Both the position numbers and the translations under genes were made by a program. 64,000 nucleotides of DNA from Penicillium oxalicum (lineage: Eukaryota; Ascomycota; Eurotiomycetes; Eurotiales; Aspergillaceae), in NCBI RefSeq assembly GCF_001723175.1, contig NC_064654.1, positions 992,001 through 1,056,000 of the forward strand. Direction: 5' to 3'. Shown here piece after piece: positions 22,807-33,681 of the stretch. A model generated the notes under the pieces. The model saw only the letters and a program-made list of their open reading frames with translations, was not told the origin of the DNA and did no database searches. The first letter of the stretch is position 1. The number at the start of each line of letters is the position of its first letter.

Positions 22807-24224
22807 TTAGCACACATCCTCAATCACCTGCTTCTTTCCATCATGCTCGCCAAGATCAAGCTTCAACGTACGGCCGAATAATTCCAACAGCATCTCGAAA
22901 CAAACCTTGGTAATGGCCGGGTCGTACCGGCCCTTGCTGAGCTCATCGCGAATGAAAGCATCTGTTGAAAAAGTTTAAAGGGGTTAGTCCAAGCACAAAG
23001 CGGATATTAACATGCACCGCCAAAGTCAATGAAATTTTTCAAGTTTGCCCACAAGTGCGCGACTTACGCTGTGCCCAAGCAACTTCATAAAAACCGAAGA
23101 TCACGCCTTTCTCGTGCAGTGTCTTCCGGATCAAGTCACGGCCCTCGGGGGGAACGTGGTTGTCATTCTTGCCGAAGATCTGCGTGCGAGTTTGACGATA
23201 TTTAGTAAACCCCATGTCGAGCCGGGCACAGGAGCGGTTTCCTCACCATCAACAGTTCTCCCTGGATGTCCCCCGCTCGTTCCAGACTGTCGTCGTTCTT
23301 GCCTTGAGCGAGCGTCTTGCTGTGGATGTCAGTGGCAAAATAGCACACAGCCGCCTTGACTCGACTGTCCAAGGCGCAGCGATAAGCCAGATGGCCTCCG
23401 AGACACATTCCAGTCGCACCGATACGGCCATTGCAGGTAGGCAGTGACAGCAAGTGATCAACCGAAAGGCGAGCATCTTCGTCATAGGCAGCCAGTTTCT
23501 ATTCACGATATCAGGTCAGCGGTCTGATATGAGTAGGAATCGGTGCGAATGGAAGGACGCCCGAGCCGTAAAAGAATACTGTAAAGATTTGGAATGCACA
23601 ACCGCACAAGAAGATGCACATTCGCGAATTTCAAAACATACCTTGGTAATCTTCCACTTGTTCCCATTATCGGTGTCCTCGGCGTCGTACTTGAGCGGCT
23701 CCGGGCCCGTAAATTCATGATAGCTGGATGGAGCAGCGCAGATGTAGCCCTGACCGGCGATCTGGCGCGCGAAACGGGCCACGGGACCAGTAACTATGAT
23801 TTTCCAAGATATCCCCGAAATGGTCAGCTATTTTTCCAAAGGAGAACCAGCTCGGATTTGAGCCATCATCAAGAACCACCCATCCAGGTGGGCTGATCAC
23901 TCTCACCTTGGTAGATTTCGCTGAAGATAACTACTCCCGGGAACCGAGCATTAGGATAGCCCGGAATCGTGGGGTGGAACACGTAAATGCCTAGTACAAT
24001 TGAATCAGCAATACTCGAGGAAGATCTTTGGGCTGTATATATCAAGTTGGCTGAATCTGCAGCTTCGGGATCACCCATTCGATACGAACAGATACATGCT
24101 CATGGTGGAGGGGGAACAGCTCGGCTTGCTGCTATGTGAGTTTCATAGGACATGAATACTTACGCATTGTCCCCTGGCCGTCGGCCGTGGTGGGGACATC
24201 CACATGAGATTCTTGGATCAGCAT
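22807..24224 (-). CDS. Dienelactone hydrolase family protein
   Basis: Six exons (minus order): 24224-24164, 23990-23907, 23793-23642, 23498-23247, 23179-23068, 22961-22807; phase closes to 271 residues. It is an alpha/beta hydrolase of the DLH family: a core strand FPGVVIFSEIYQ, GYICAAPSSYHEF, the nucleophile elbow GATGMCLGGH with Cys (about residue 131), the acid in IFGKNDNHVP (about D189) and a late His in WAQHAF (about H221). Dienelactone hydrolases open lactone rings in aromatic catabolism, but fungal paralogues are broad carboxylesterases of mostly unknown substrate. The start ATG (MLIQESHVDVPTTADGQGTM) matches the short N-terminal strand usual for the family. No signal peptide is present, so it should be cytosolic. 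It lies next to, and on the same strand as, erg4, with 730 bp between them. Confidence 0.88.
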
Positions 24225-24954
24225 GCTGCTACTCTATATTCTCCGTATTTCAAAGTTCTCTCTGAACTCGGATGAAGCCTGTTTGGGCACTGAGCTAAGT
24301 CGGAGCTCGAGGTTCATGCCCGCAGCTCGCCAAAAACTGGGTTTATCGATAAGACAGCGGGGGAGCTCTCGTCATCTGACCAGGGCGGGCCAGAATCGGG
24401 GGCGGCTGGTTCCACGGCTGTCTTGGTCTAGAAGACGCTTCCTCTCTTCACGGAACCGATGCTTCGTGTTATAAGGACAAATTATCGATTTCGAAAACCC
24501 TTGAATTAAGAAATCGCGATATGTTCCAAACTCAGAAAAATGGTCCAAGCTTTGAAGGTGACCATACTTGGCTCGTTTGGCGTAGGATGCTCATGCGGAG
24601 TCCCTTGTACCAAATCCTTTGCCGTGCAACAGCCTCCCGCGCGGAGTACGTAGGATGACAGAGATGGGCGGTGTACATGACCATGGAGAAGAAATTTGGA
24701 AACAAAATGGTGAATAATATACACGAAGCGAGCCACTGGACTGCCATGAACAAGCCAATCAAGGCTCTCAATCCAGTGGCATAGATTATAACATAATAGC
24801 TCGAGTCGTCTCCGATCCGAGACAGCGCGGAACAGGTCATACAGAAAATTTTGAACGGGCTGCCGAGGAGACGTATCTGCCTTGGGAGCGCATTTACATG
24901 TCGAATCTACCATATGCCGGGGGGCTTGGTAGGAAACGAGAATTAGATGGCGAT
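24225..24954. other. Intergenic region, hydrolase promoter side
   Basis: 730 bp between the end of erg4 and the hydrolase start, both on the minus strand. It must contain the erg4 terminator and the hydrolase promoter; no other feature seen. Confidence 0.5.
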
Positions 24955-26755
24955 TTAGAAGACGTACTGTATGAAAAGGCCATTAGCACAGGTTTAGAGA
25001 CATGATGAAACAAAGGTCCATGACTTACAGGGATGAAGAGGTAAGGAACCCGCTTCTCGTACTCGGTCCAAGTCTCACCGTACTTGATCCGGCAGCGCTG
25101 AATGTCTCGTAGGGCACGATGAGCGATCATGCAAGCGAAGAACACCGGGTAGAACCAGGGGAAGGCGCTGGAAAACCCGGTGATGAGACCCCAGTTCAGT
25201 GCGAAGTAGAGATCGCATGTGTAGTGAATCTTGCGGGCCTTGCCGTCTGTTGAATACGTGAGTAGGAAGTTCCATCAGGATGGAAAGAGCAGCACACGCA
25301 AGAGATGTCAACTTACACCACCCATCGATTAGAATCTTGGAACCGTCGGCGGCAGTCAGGGTCTTCGGGTTCTTCAAAGTCTGCCAGGGCAGCTGGGGGA
25401 AAGCCTTGCGGTTCACCATTGTGCCACGTTCCTGCTGACGGAAGCGATTCTTTTGACTGTTGGTCGTATCCCAGACCCAATAGACGAAAAGATAAGCAGT
25501 GTACAAGAAGGCCAGGAAGAAACGGTTCCACCGATATTCGGAAGGATCGTGGTTAGCCAAATAGATGGTGCAGTGGCAGTAACTCAATGGGACACCAGCC
25601 AGATTCCAAAAGATCAGCATGAAGCCCCACTTCTCATAGTACATGTCCCTGTCATGCATGTGTTAGTCACTTTCACGAAAAGTATATAGGAAGCCGGCGA
25701 CCACGGTCTTACCAGGTGGACACAATGCACTCCTCGCCCTTGGAGCAAGCGTTGGCATAGAGGAAGTGCGCCATGACGAGGAACATGACCTCTCCCGAAA
25801 CGTAGCCGTAGTTCTCGTACTGACGGGCCGCAGCACCCATCGACAGACCCAACAGGATATACCACGGCAGGCGGACCTCAAAGAACATCTTAAAGTCCAA
25901 AATGCCAAACATGCGAGGGTTCAATTCCGCTCCCATGAAGAAATCATAAATCGGCGAGCCAGTCATCCGGTGCTGCTGTCCACGGTAAAGGGCCGAGAAG
26001 TACGCCACGAAAGAGACCAGGAAGCCCGACAGAATCGCAACACTCAAGAGAGGGCCGAACTCGTCAATGATGGTGTAAAGCTTGAACAAGCCGGTGAAGT
26101 GAAGGAAGAGCGCCACCGCAATGCTCGTGTAGAAGGACCAAACACCAGAGCAGTAGTACGGGAGTTGCTTTCCCCCCGCGTGAGGCAGCGGGCGTCCAGA
26201 GACAGTCACACCAGGCAGGAGAACGTAGCAGGCGCCCTCAAAGATGAAGAACACCCAATAGATAGTCCAAGCCTTCAACGAAGGGTATGCGCCAGTGTAG
26301 ACCAGGTTGACCATGTGAGTGAAGAACTCTCCATAGGTCTGCCCCTCAGCCCGACGGGGGAACTTGCCATCGTAATACGTCGCACCAATCCACATATAGT
26401 ACATGAGAATTGGGAACCCGATCATCATGGCAAGGACTCCCGGCGAGCCACCAAACTCGTAGTGTCCACTGTAGTCAATCTTGGGGTCTAAGCCCTCCAC
26501 CCAACCATCGACGATGCGCGATTCGGGCTTGACAGAGCCAGGTGCAGTCTCTTCCTTGGCCTCGATCTTGACGATGGGACTTTCCTCCCTCTCGTCCTCG
26601 GAAGCCATTTTCGCAGTGGTACGGCGTCGTGCAGATGACTTGGTCGATGCGGTCTCCGAGGGCGTTTCGGACACGTCTCTTTCGCTCATGTCCAGAGCCG
26701 GGGTTCTCCTCGTGGAACGACGACCGGGAGTTTCAATATAACCGGGACGCTCCAT
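24955..26755 (-). CDS. erg4: Delta(24(24(1)))-sterol reductase (Erg4)
   Basis: Four exons (minus order): 26755-25713, 25648-25317, 25246-25029, 24966-24955; 534 residues. The last exon is only 12 nt (Tyr-Val-Phe-stop). The N-terminal ~80 residues are charged and Ser/Thr-rich, then come eight or more membrane segments. Both ERG4/ERG24 family signatures are present: [16 protein letters not shown] (about residues 264-279) and [16 protein letters not shown] (near the C-terminus). [12 protein letters not shown] is formed across the second splice junction. Erg4 carries out the last step of ergosterol synthesis in the ER membrane, reducing the C-24(28) double bond with NADPH. The EFGGSPGVL and [18 protein letters not shown] stretches favour Erg4 over the C-14 reductase Erg24. 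The start ATG precedes a conserved RSTRRTP-type cytosolic tail. Confidence 0.93.
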
Positions 26756-27931
26756 TTTTCTAGCGTGGAATCACAGTAATCAGCACAGTCGAAAGGAAGA
26801 GACACGGGCACGCGACGGACTCAATTGCCTTAAGTACTCCGACACAGGGGGGGGGTCCCTATACTCGGTAGAAGAGGGCAGGCACTCACTTGGGGGTCTT
26901 CCCCGTTTGGGAGCGGGTCAAAGTCATGATGGCCTGGACGGAAGTCCGATATCCGAATGGCAGGACAGCAAACCGAGGGAAGCGGACCCGAGCAGGGAAG
27001 AAGGCGACGAAGAAGGAGAGAAGGGGTCAGGAAGTCGAAGCAGTAGGGAAGAAAAACAACCCGATTGTTTAGACGTACAGTACCGTACCTTGCATGGCTC
27101 TTGGTGTGGTGTGTATTGCCAAGCATACGCGAGCGGGCCCCATTTCCAGTTTTCATCGAATGGGCGAAGATTTTCTGAGTATCATCGCCGTCCCTTACCA
27201 TAAGCATACAACCGGCGCATGCTTGTTCCGCCGGTTACTCTCCCCCACATGATTTTGAATACATCGTCGGCAAGACCCTGCCGACGCTCTTGCAGATGTT
27301 CATGCTTGTTCTACCCTGGGCCATTACCAAGGTCGTGTCCCGACAACGACCCGGATCCTCCTCTACTGAGTGGATCCTCTCGCTGTCCCCTGCCTTGTGT
27401 GAAGATTCCCACTACTCTACATAGGGCCCTTGTACATGCGAGGCTCGTCGGTATCGATGTATTTACGGGTCCATGAATCCAATATCAGTAATGCTGTACA
27501 CCGGAGTTGATGAAGGCCTCTGAGGATCCGGCGAGGTCCACTGCCGCCCCCCAACGGCCTACAACTTGGCTAAAGCGATGAAAGTTTGGTCAACAGCGCT
27601 GAGGTCGGTGTTCATTGCGGTACAGCGGGTTGATAAATGTTTTCATTGATTTTGCTATATATTTCCAATATGCTGTGCGAATGACCGAAGACGCCCCAAC
27701 GTAACAGCCAGTCGAACGGATCCCTCTCAGACTCAAGCTGGCGTATTAGTGACGGCAGAATGGATCCCAAAGAGCTTCGGTGATGGATTTATTTAACGGT
27801 GAGTTGTGACAAGTGAAATGCAACGCGCGAGTACGAACAGATAGTATAGAGCGGGGCGTCAGTCCTCGGCAAGATGTATGGCCAGTTTGCGTCGCGACAA
27901 GTGTGGAAAGTGCCCGCGCGACGAGAGAGGC
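26756..27931. other. Intergenic region, erg4 promoter side
   Basis: About 1.2 kb upstream of erg4 and downstream of the RING-finger gene. It includes a G9 run near 26848. I see no gene and no convincing sterol-response element. Confidence 0.5.
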
Positions 27932-30222
27932 TTAGGCTCCTCGATGACTGTTGGTCGACATCAACGTAATCTTGTTCTTCTTTTTCTTCTTGCTGCCCGC
28001 ACCACCCCCGGATCCGCTTTGTGAAGCCGAAGGTCCGGGCAAGTGACTCTCCTGAGCACTTTGAGCCATGATCTCAGATTCCTGCCGAGCGAAGAGCTCG
28101 TCTTCCCAGCCCTGTAGCCACCCATCATGAGGCACTGCACGCTGAATTTGCTCATGCGGCGATGTCGGGGCAACGGCTGTGGTGCCCCAGACAGTACGTA
28201 CCCCGGGGGGACTAGAAGAGGGAGATGCAAGTGCACCAAACTGGGTTGCACCGCGCGGAGGCGAGGTCGATGATGAATCAACGTCGAATTGAGGGATTTC
28301 ACTGTTGTTCGTGAGAGGCTGAAAGTCCTGGGTGGAAAACGGAGCCTCAATGGCGCTACCGAAGCTGGGACGCTTCCGACGCGCGGCAGCCCATCTTTCC
28401 TCCTCCTCCTTCTTTTCCGCGCGGATACGATCTTTCTCTTCACGGGCCTCTTTGTCCCGATTCCGCTTGCGCCGCTTTTCAGTCTCGGTGCGAAATTGGC
28501 TCAAAACTTCCGGCACAACCACATCTCTCCAGTCACATTCCAAAAAGTTAACTTCACATCCTTGAGGCAGATGGCCTAGGTATTTCACACGCTTGCGGAG
28601 CTCATCATCAACGATGTGTCCCGTAGAAATGTGTTCGACACGAGGCAGAATGGTCGCGGGAAATAAAGCGTAGTCGCCGAAAGCTGCCTTGAGGATGCGG
28701 ATATCGAGGGGCGAGAGGTAAAATTGGGGAAGAGCCTGGTAGAAATAGTATGGCTGGTCAGATCGGTGTGAGCCCTGCGAGTCCTTTCCCTTGGCTTTGT
28801 ATTGTGAATTGGAGCGCAACTTGGAGATGTGGACATTGCTCAATGCATCAGACAAATCTGTCGGACCGTCTGAGACGGGTGTCACTCCGTCACTCGTTGT
28901 CGGCACTTCCAATGAACCAGTCGTTTGGGTAATATGAGTGCTCTCCCCTTGGAGAGCGTCGCCAGAAGCATCCACACTTTCGGACGCCACGGATTCAAGG
29001 GCCTCGCGTTCACTCCTTACGGGAAGTTGCCGGGAAATGTCAGGAGGATTTCCGATCCCACGGACTTTTTCTTTTGCTTCGTTGATGGCGCTGATGGCCT
29101 TGCGCGTCCACGTGTTCTCGTCCCCGAACATCAATTCATCTTCAATCTCCTGTTGGCGAAGATCTTCAATCTCGGCGTCATATTGAGAAAGCATATAATC
29201 CTGTCCACCTTTCATGATTCTAGAGTAGTCGGCAACCTCTGCCACGTGGAACCACGGAACATCATCCCCGGCAATCGGAGTCTCGGCACCATCGCGGGGA
29301 AGCGCAAGAGTACTACCAGGCTCTCGCTTGACTAGTCGCAGAACCACATCGCCACCCTCGACAGGAAGGTCTCCTTCTTGACCACGGAACCACCGGACTG
29401 GTCGAGTCTCAGATGCATAAATCGAATCCCAGCATATGGGACATTTCTTCCACCGCGGTTTCTTTTCGGGGACATGGTGGGTCTTCTCGTCGTCGGATGC
29501 ATGCATATAACGTATCAAACAGGGCAGACAGAATATATGACCACAACGAGCCATTCGCGGTGCAACCGGTGTCGATAAGCAGATCGGGCAGCTAGCGGCC
29601 TGAGTCTGAGCCGAAACAAGGACTTGGAGCACGGAAGCCCAGTCTAAGTGAACGTCGGCGTTGGCAGCTTGAGCATGATAATTCTGCTCTGGTGACACAA
29701 TAAACCTATAGTTTGCATGAACATAGCGGGCTTTATCGACCGCATGGTACCCTGATCCTGCCCCCCATGATTGATAGCGTCGAGCATTACGCGGCGGAGG
29801 CTGGTATTGCGGACGAGGTGGCAATGAAAAGTTCATCAAATGGGTAATGGACGTCTGTCCCTTGCGGCTATTTGCTGATCTCATGACGGCCTAGATGGGA
29901 GAGAGCACATTATTAGGTACATCTCCTGGTCGGAAGATTTTTCTCTCCTAGAACTGGGATCACCTACTGCTTCGCTGAACTCGTCATCATCCAGCAATCG
30001 GGGCTTTCTTTGCCGCTTGTGCTGACCCTTTCGGGCTTGGTTATTTCTTGCAGTGCCCAGAGCTTTCGAAGATGAATTGGTTCCCAGTGCAGCTGACCCT
30101 CCTGAGCGGCGTTGAGCGCTATGCTCGGCTGAGATGAGTGAATGGAAGCTTGAGGATGGGGTTGACGTGTTGGAGGTATTTACTGCTTTGGACGCAGCTT
30201 GGTTTTGTCCAGCAGCCGACAT
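27932..30222 (-). CDS. mag2: RNF10/Mag2-type RING finger E3 ubiquitin ligase
   Basis: Two exons (minus order): 30222-29968 and 29890-27932; 737 residues, one GTAGGT...CTAG intron. The N-terminal ~85 residues are Ser/Ala-rich with a basic patch (KGQHKRQRKPR). The family hallmark NSRKGQTSITHLMNFSLPPR follows directly after the splice. A C3HC4 RING lies at about residues 186-239 (CPICLST ... CGHIFCLPCL ... CPICWDS) with a long insert before the last Cys pair. The rest has an acidic helix-rich middle, a conserved FYQALPQFYLSPLDIRILK block, a long charged helix and a Lys-run near the end. This is the layout of human RNF10 and yeast Mag2. RNF10 and Mag2 ubiquitylate small-subunit ribosomal proteins when 40S subunits stall. 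The start is the first in-frame ATG. The gene is head-to-head with a USP10/Ubp3-type deubiquitinase. Confidence 0.88.
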
Positions 30223-30769
30223 CTCCAACCTCGTGTGATTGAAAATATGGGATAACTTCTCTAGCTTGGAAGTACTCTCAGACGCAATCGTTGAGCTGCA
30301 CTTGGAGGGATGAGAAGCCCGTTCGACGTCGCTAGAACCAGACTTGATCCGATAGAACAACGATCGACGTCAGACCCGCCAACTTAGACGTGACAACACC
30401 ACCACTAATCAAGCACTCAGGGCCACTGCGTGAGAGGGTAGCAATAGAAAGTGCCTCGGAAGGCCATCTAAAGATAGACAAAGCGTCCAGAGACGTACGC
30501 CGATAAGATATCTCGCACTGTCGTCGAGGAGGGGCGCCAGGCATGACATCGTTGACACGTGCACGCTGACTCAGCCGATGCTGAATCAGCGCCGGGGCTC
30601 GGGCGGGCTCAGCCCACTGGAACTTAGCACCTTGCGGCAATCCAGCTTCGCTTCGACGAGAGTTAGTGAAAGACTACCTCATTTTCCCCCTCGTCTTCAC
30701 AGTCAGCTACGCATCGACGTTAGCTGCCATCCACATTTCTTTCTTATCCACATTTGTGCTGCTGCTCAG

Positions 30770-30840
30770 GTAAAACCTATCCTTAAATTTGTCTGATTTT
30801 CAAAAGGGCTCACATCACTTATCATCTGTCTTGCTTTCAG
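30770..30840 (+). other. Candidate 5' UTR intron of the deubiquitinase gene
   Basis: Begins GTAAAA after a CAG and ends CTTTCAG, 71 nt long, in the leader of the plus-strand gene. Pyrimidine-rich 3' end and size fit a fungal intron, but nothing coding constrains it. Confidence 0.35.
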
Positions 30841-30916
30841 TACAATCAATCTCAACTGATTTCTGCTGCCTTCTCTTTGATTCCAACCCACGTTTCAACT
30901 TTCCCACTCGGCCATC

Positions 30917-30985
30917 ATGGCTGTGTAAATGGAGTTTGATGCTTCGAGCTTCCCTCTCAGCGCCTTGACGATCCTCAACCCGTGA
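30917..30985 (+). promoter_or_regulatory. Two tandem upstream ORFs in the deubiquitinase leader
   Basis: uORF1 is ATG GCT GTG TAA (30917-30928). uORF2 starts one base later at 30929, encodes 18 residues and stops at 30983-30985, still 77 nt before the main ATG at 31063. If this stretch is transcribed, most scanning ribosomes must pass both. The in-frame region before the main ATG has no earlier ATG. Confidence 0.4.
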
Positions 30986-31062
30986 TCCACCGGGTGGCTC
31001 CCTTTAAGGCAGCGCGTGTGGATATACCGCAGAGGCAACACGTCCCTGAGCGCCTTGTCGAG

Positions 31063-33681
31063 ATGAACCACCATTTGCCAGCAATGCCCCATGGGCAGCC
31101 ACCCATGGGGCCACCGCGGAGACAGCAAGACTATTACAACGCAGCTCCTCCCAACATGCGCGCTCCAGCATACATGGGCTACCCGCCGCACATGAACGGA
31201 CATTTACCTCCTGCCTACTCGCCGCAACAATTCCCTCCGTGGTATCCTCCTTACGGCCACATGCAGCAAATGCCTCCTCGTCCGTATCAAAACCCATATG
31301 GGCCAATGATCGTGTCCTCATACCCACAAGCACAGCCCATCATGGCTCCTACTCACATGCCCCATCACTCACTTCCTATGCAACCACGGGCGTCGACTCC
31401 TATGCAGCCCGCAATGTCTCCCTCGCTCTCCGCGCCACCTCCTCTCCAAGCTGAAATGCATGATCCTCATGTCATTATGCCCGTCCAGCCACAGCAAGTC
31501 TACTCGTCCATCTCCTCTCCACCGCGCTGGGAACCGAAGCCAGTCGTACCGGAGCTCGAGCCTGTCTTCACTCCGCCGGTAAGTCGATACAGACAACGAT
31601 CTCTGTCTCTAGAATTTTGGCTGATCTTGAATCAGGTACCATGGGTTTCCACCCCGGACTTCAATTTCCCTCCGGCGTCATTTCGCCGGAAACACATCCG
31701 CCCAATGTCTGAGGGAGTTCAGTTTCCACCCAAGGATGGACGTTGGATCGTTGGTCCTCTCAAGGGCAAATATGTGAAGCCCAAGAATGCCCAACCGACT
31801 GTACCTGTCGTATCAGAGCCTCAGACACCCACCACTTCCGTACCTTTCTCAGATGGCCCATCCACTCAAGCGACTACGCCCACTTCCGCTACCCCTTCTT
31901 CCACTCCCAATCAACAGGCTCAGAGGAAGGATGCCAAGCCTGCAGTTCCGATTGTCCCAGTCATTCCAAATCTCCCAAGTGCGCCGCGCCGTGAAACTAA
32001 AGATGGCTCCAAAGCCAGTTCCGATGCATCAGGTTCCACGGAAATTCCTGCGGAGTCGGCCGTCTCGACATCTACTAGCGATCACACGACTGTTTCTGCT
32101 TCGCCTGCTCGCTCTGCACCTAAGTCGTGGGCCGATCTTGTTCGTAATAAGAATGCTGCACGTACAGCGAGTCCTGCTTCGCCAGAATTCAGTCCCTTGG
32201 GTGTGCAGAAGAATGAGTCTCTTGCCAATGTCCTGAGCAGTCTGGGCGAAGATGTCTCCCAGTACAGTGATAGAATTGCCTTCTTGGAACCCCGGGGATT
32301 GGTGAACACTGGCAACATGTGCTATATGAATTCCGTTCTTCAAATTCTAGTTTCATGTGTCCCTTTCCACCAGTTCCTCGACCTTGTTGGTCGACGTGCA
32401 GCTCACAGCTTTCATAGTGATATGCCGTTGATTGACGCGATGATTATGTTCATGCGCGAGTTCAACGTCATCGATGCCGCGTCGTCCGAGGAGCAGCTCA
32501 GGCTGCGGCTAAAGCCGAATGAGCTTGAACAGTATGGTGAAGCCTTTGTTCCCGAGTTTGTCTATGAGATGATCCGACAGCTTCCCCGTTTCCGCGATAT
32601 GCGACGCGGCCACCAACAAGATGCTCAGGAGTTTCTAGGGTTCCTTCTTGAAGAGTTGCATGAGGAATGTGATCGCGCGGCGAAGCACGTTTCGAAGGCG
32701 CAAAATGCCAAGGAGACCGATGGTTCCGCATCTGTTCACGAGGCGGGCGGCGATGGTGAGTGGTTGGAAGTTGGCCATAAACAGAAAGCAGCTGTGACTC
32801 AATTGTCAGGCGCTATCACTGCGGAGACTCCAATCACCCGTATCTTCGGTGGCAAGCTGCGATCAGAATTCAAGGTACCTGGAAACAAAACCTCGGTCAC
32901 CATGGAGCCGTACCAGCCCTTGCAGCTTGATATTGGAGCACCTGATGTCCACAATATCTTGGATGCGTTGAAGGGTCTTACCAAGCCCGAGAGCATTCAG
33001 GGCGATTTTAATTCATCTCGGGGGCCCAACGTCACTGCCACCAAGCAAATGTTCATCGAGACTCTGCCTCCTGTCCTAATTCTCCATCTCAAACGATTCC
33101 AGTATGATAGCATCACCGGTGCCACTCAGAAAATCTGGAAGAAGGTCGGCTATCCTCTCGATTTGGAGATTCCACGTGAAGTCTTCCCTGCCCATCGGCG
33201 CAACGCCCTTGCCGCTCAAGGTGGCTTGCCCAAGTATCGCCTCATGGGAGTCATTTACCATCACGGAAAGAATGCCAGCGGTGGTCACTACACGGTCGAT
33301 GTGCGACGTCAAGATGGCCGTGAATGGATCCGCATGGATGACACTGTAATTCGCCGTGTTCGTAGTGAGGATGTCGCAGAGGCTGGTGGCGAGGAAGATC
33401 CAAAGGTACTTGCAGCTGCCCTTGAACAACACCGCAACGACAAGGTCCCTCGATCCAACATCTTTGAGAACATTGATCAAGATGAGCTGGATGCTTCTGA
33501 AAATGATAAAGGCTGGAGCCAAGTTAACGGCTCTGGCTCATTGGGGCATTCGAGCAAGAAATCCATCAACAGCATTGCCCCAGCATCCAACCCTTCCTCT
33601 GGCGTGCGGACCCCACTCGGCCGATATGGATATCGGGATAATCGCGTTGCCTACCTGCTGTTCTACCAGCGTGTCGCCTAG
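31063..33681 (+). CDS. ubp3: Ubiquitin carboxyl-terminal hydrolase, USP10/Ubp3 type
   Basis: Two exons: 31063-31578 and 31636-33681; 853 residues. The 57-nt intron (GTAAGT...ATCAG) has no stop in frame. Residues 1-170 are Pro/Gln/Met/Tyr-rich and disordered; 230-390 are Ser/Thr/Pro-rich, including SWADLVRNK, a motif shared with USP10-like proteins. The USP catalytic domain follows: Cys box GLVNTGNMCYMNSVLQIL (about C401), QQDAQEFLGFLLEELHEE, VLILHLKRFQYD, His box GKNASGGHYTVDV (about H723) and the final WIRMDDT. Long N-terminal disorder and the insert within the fingers fit Ubp3/USP10. With Bre5/G3BP-type partners these enzymes remove ubiquitin from ribosomal and trafficking proteins. Start chosen at 31063 because it is the first in-frame ATG after a stop at 30937. 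Divergent from the RNF10-type ligase gene, 840 bp apart. Confidence 0.87.
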   Translation: MNHHLPAMPHGQPPMGPPRRQQDYYNAAPPNMRAPAYMGYPPHMNGHLPPAYSPQQFPPWYPPYGHMQQMPPRPYQNPYGPMIVSSYPQAQPIMAPTHMPHHSLPMQPRASTPMQPAMSPSLSAPPPLQAEMHDPHVIMPVQPQQVYSSISSPPRWEPKPVVPELEPVFTPPVSRYRQRSLSLEFWLILNQVPWVSTPDFNFPPASFRRKHIRPMSEGVQFPPKDGRWIVGPLKGKYVKPKNAQPTVPVVSEPQTPTTSVPFSDGPSTQATTPTSATPSSTPNQQAQRKDAKPAVPIVPVIPNLPSAPRRETKDGSKASSDASGSTEIPAESAVSTSTSDHTTVSASPARSAPKSWADLVRNKNAARTASPASPEFSPLGVQKNESLANVLSSLGEDVSQYSDRIAFLEPRGLVNTGNMCYMNSVLQILVSCVPFHQFLDLVGRRAAHSFHSDMPLIDAMIMFMREFNVIDAASSEEQLRLRLKPNELEQYGEAFVPEFVYEMIRQLPRFRDMRRGHQQDAQEFLGFLLEELHEECDRAAKHVSKAQNAKETDGSASVHEAGGDGEWLEVGHKQKAAVTQLSGAITAETPITRIFGGKLRSEFKVPGNKTSVTMEPYQPLQLDIGAPDVHNILDALKGLTKPESIQGDFNSSRGPNVTATKQMFIETLPPVLILHLKRFQYDSITGATQKIWKKVGYPLDLEIPREVFPAHRRNALAAQGGLPKYRLMGVIYHHGKNASGGHYTVDVRRQDGREWIRMDDTVIRRVRSEDVAEAGGEEDPKVLAAALEQHRNDKVPRSNIFENIDQDELDASENDKGWSQVNGSGSLGHSSKKSINSIAPASNPSSGVRTPLGRYGYRDNRVAYLLFYQRVA

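Noticed and set aside
30922..30961. Mini-intron joining the ATG at 30917 to the Ubp3 frame
   Set aside because: It would be only about 38 nt, shorter than usual fungal introns; the first in-frame ATG at 31063 is simpler.
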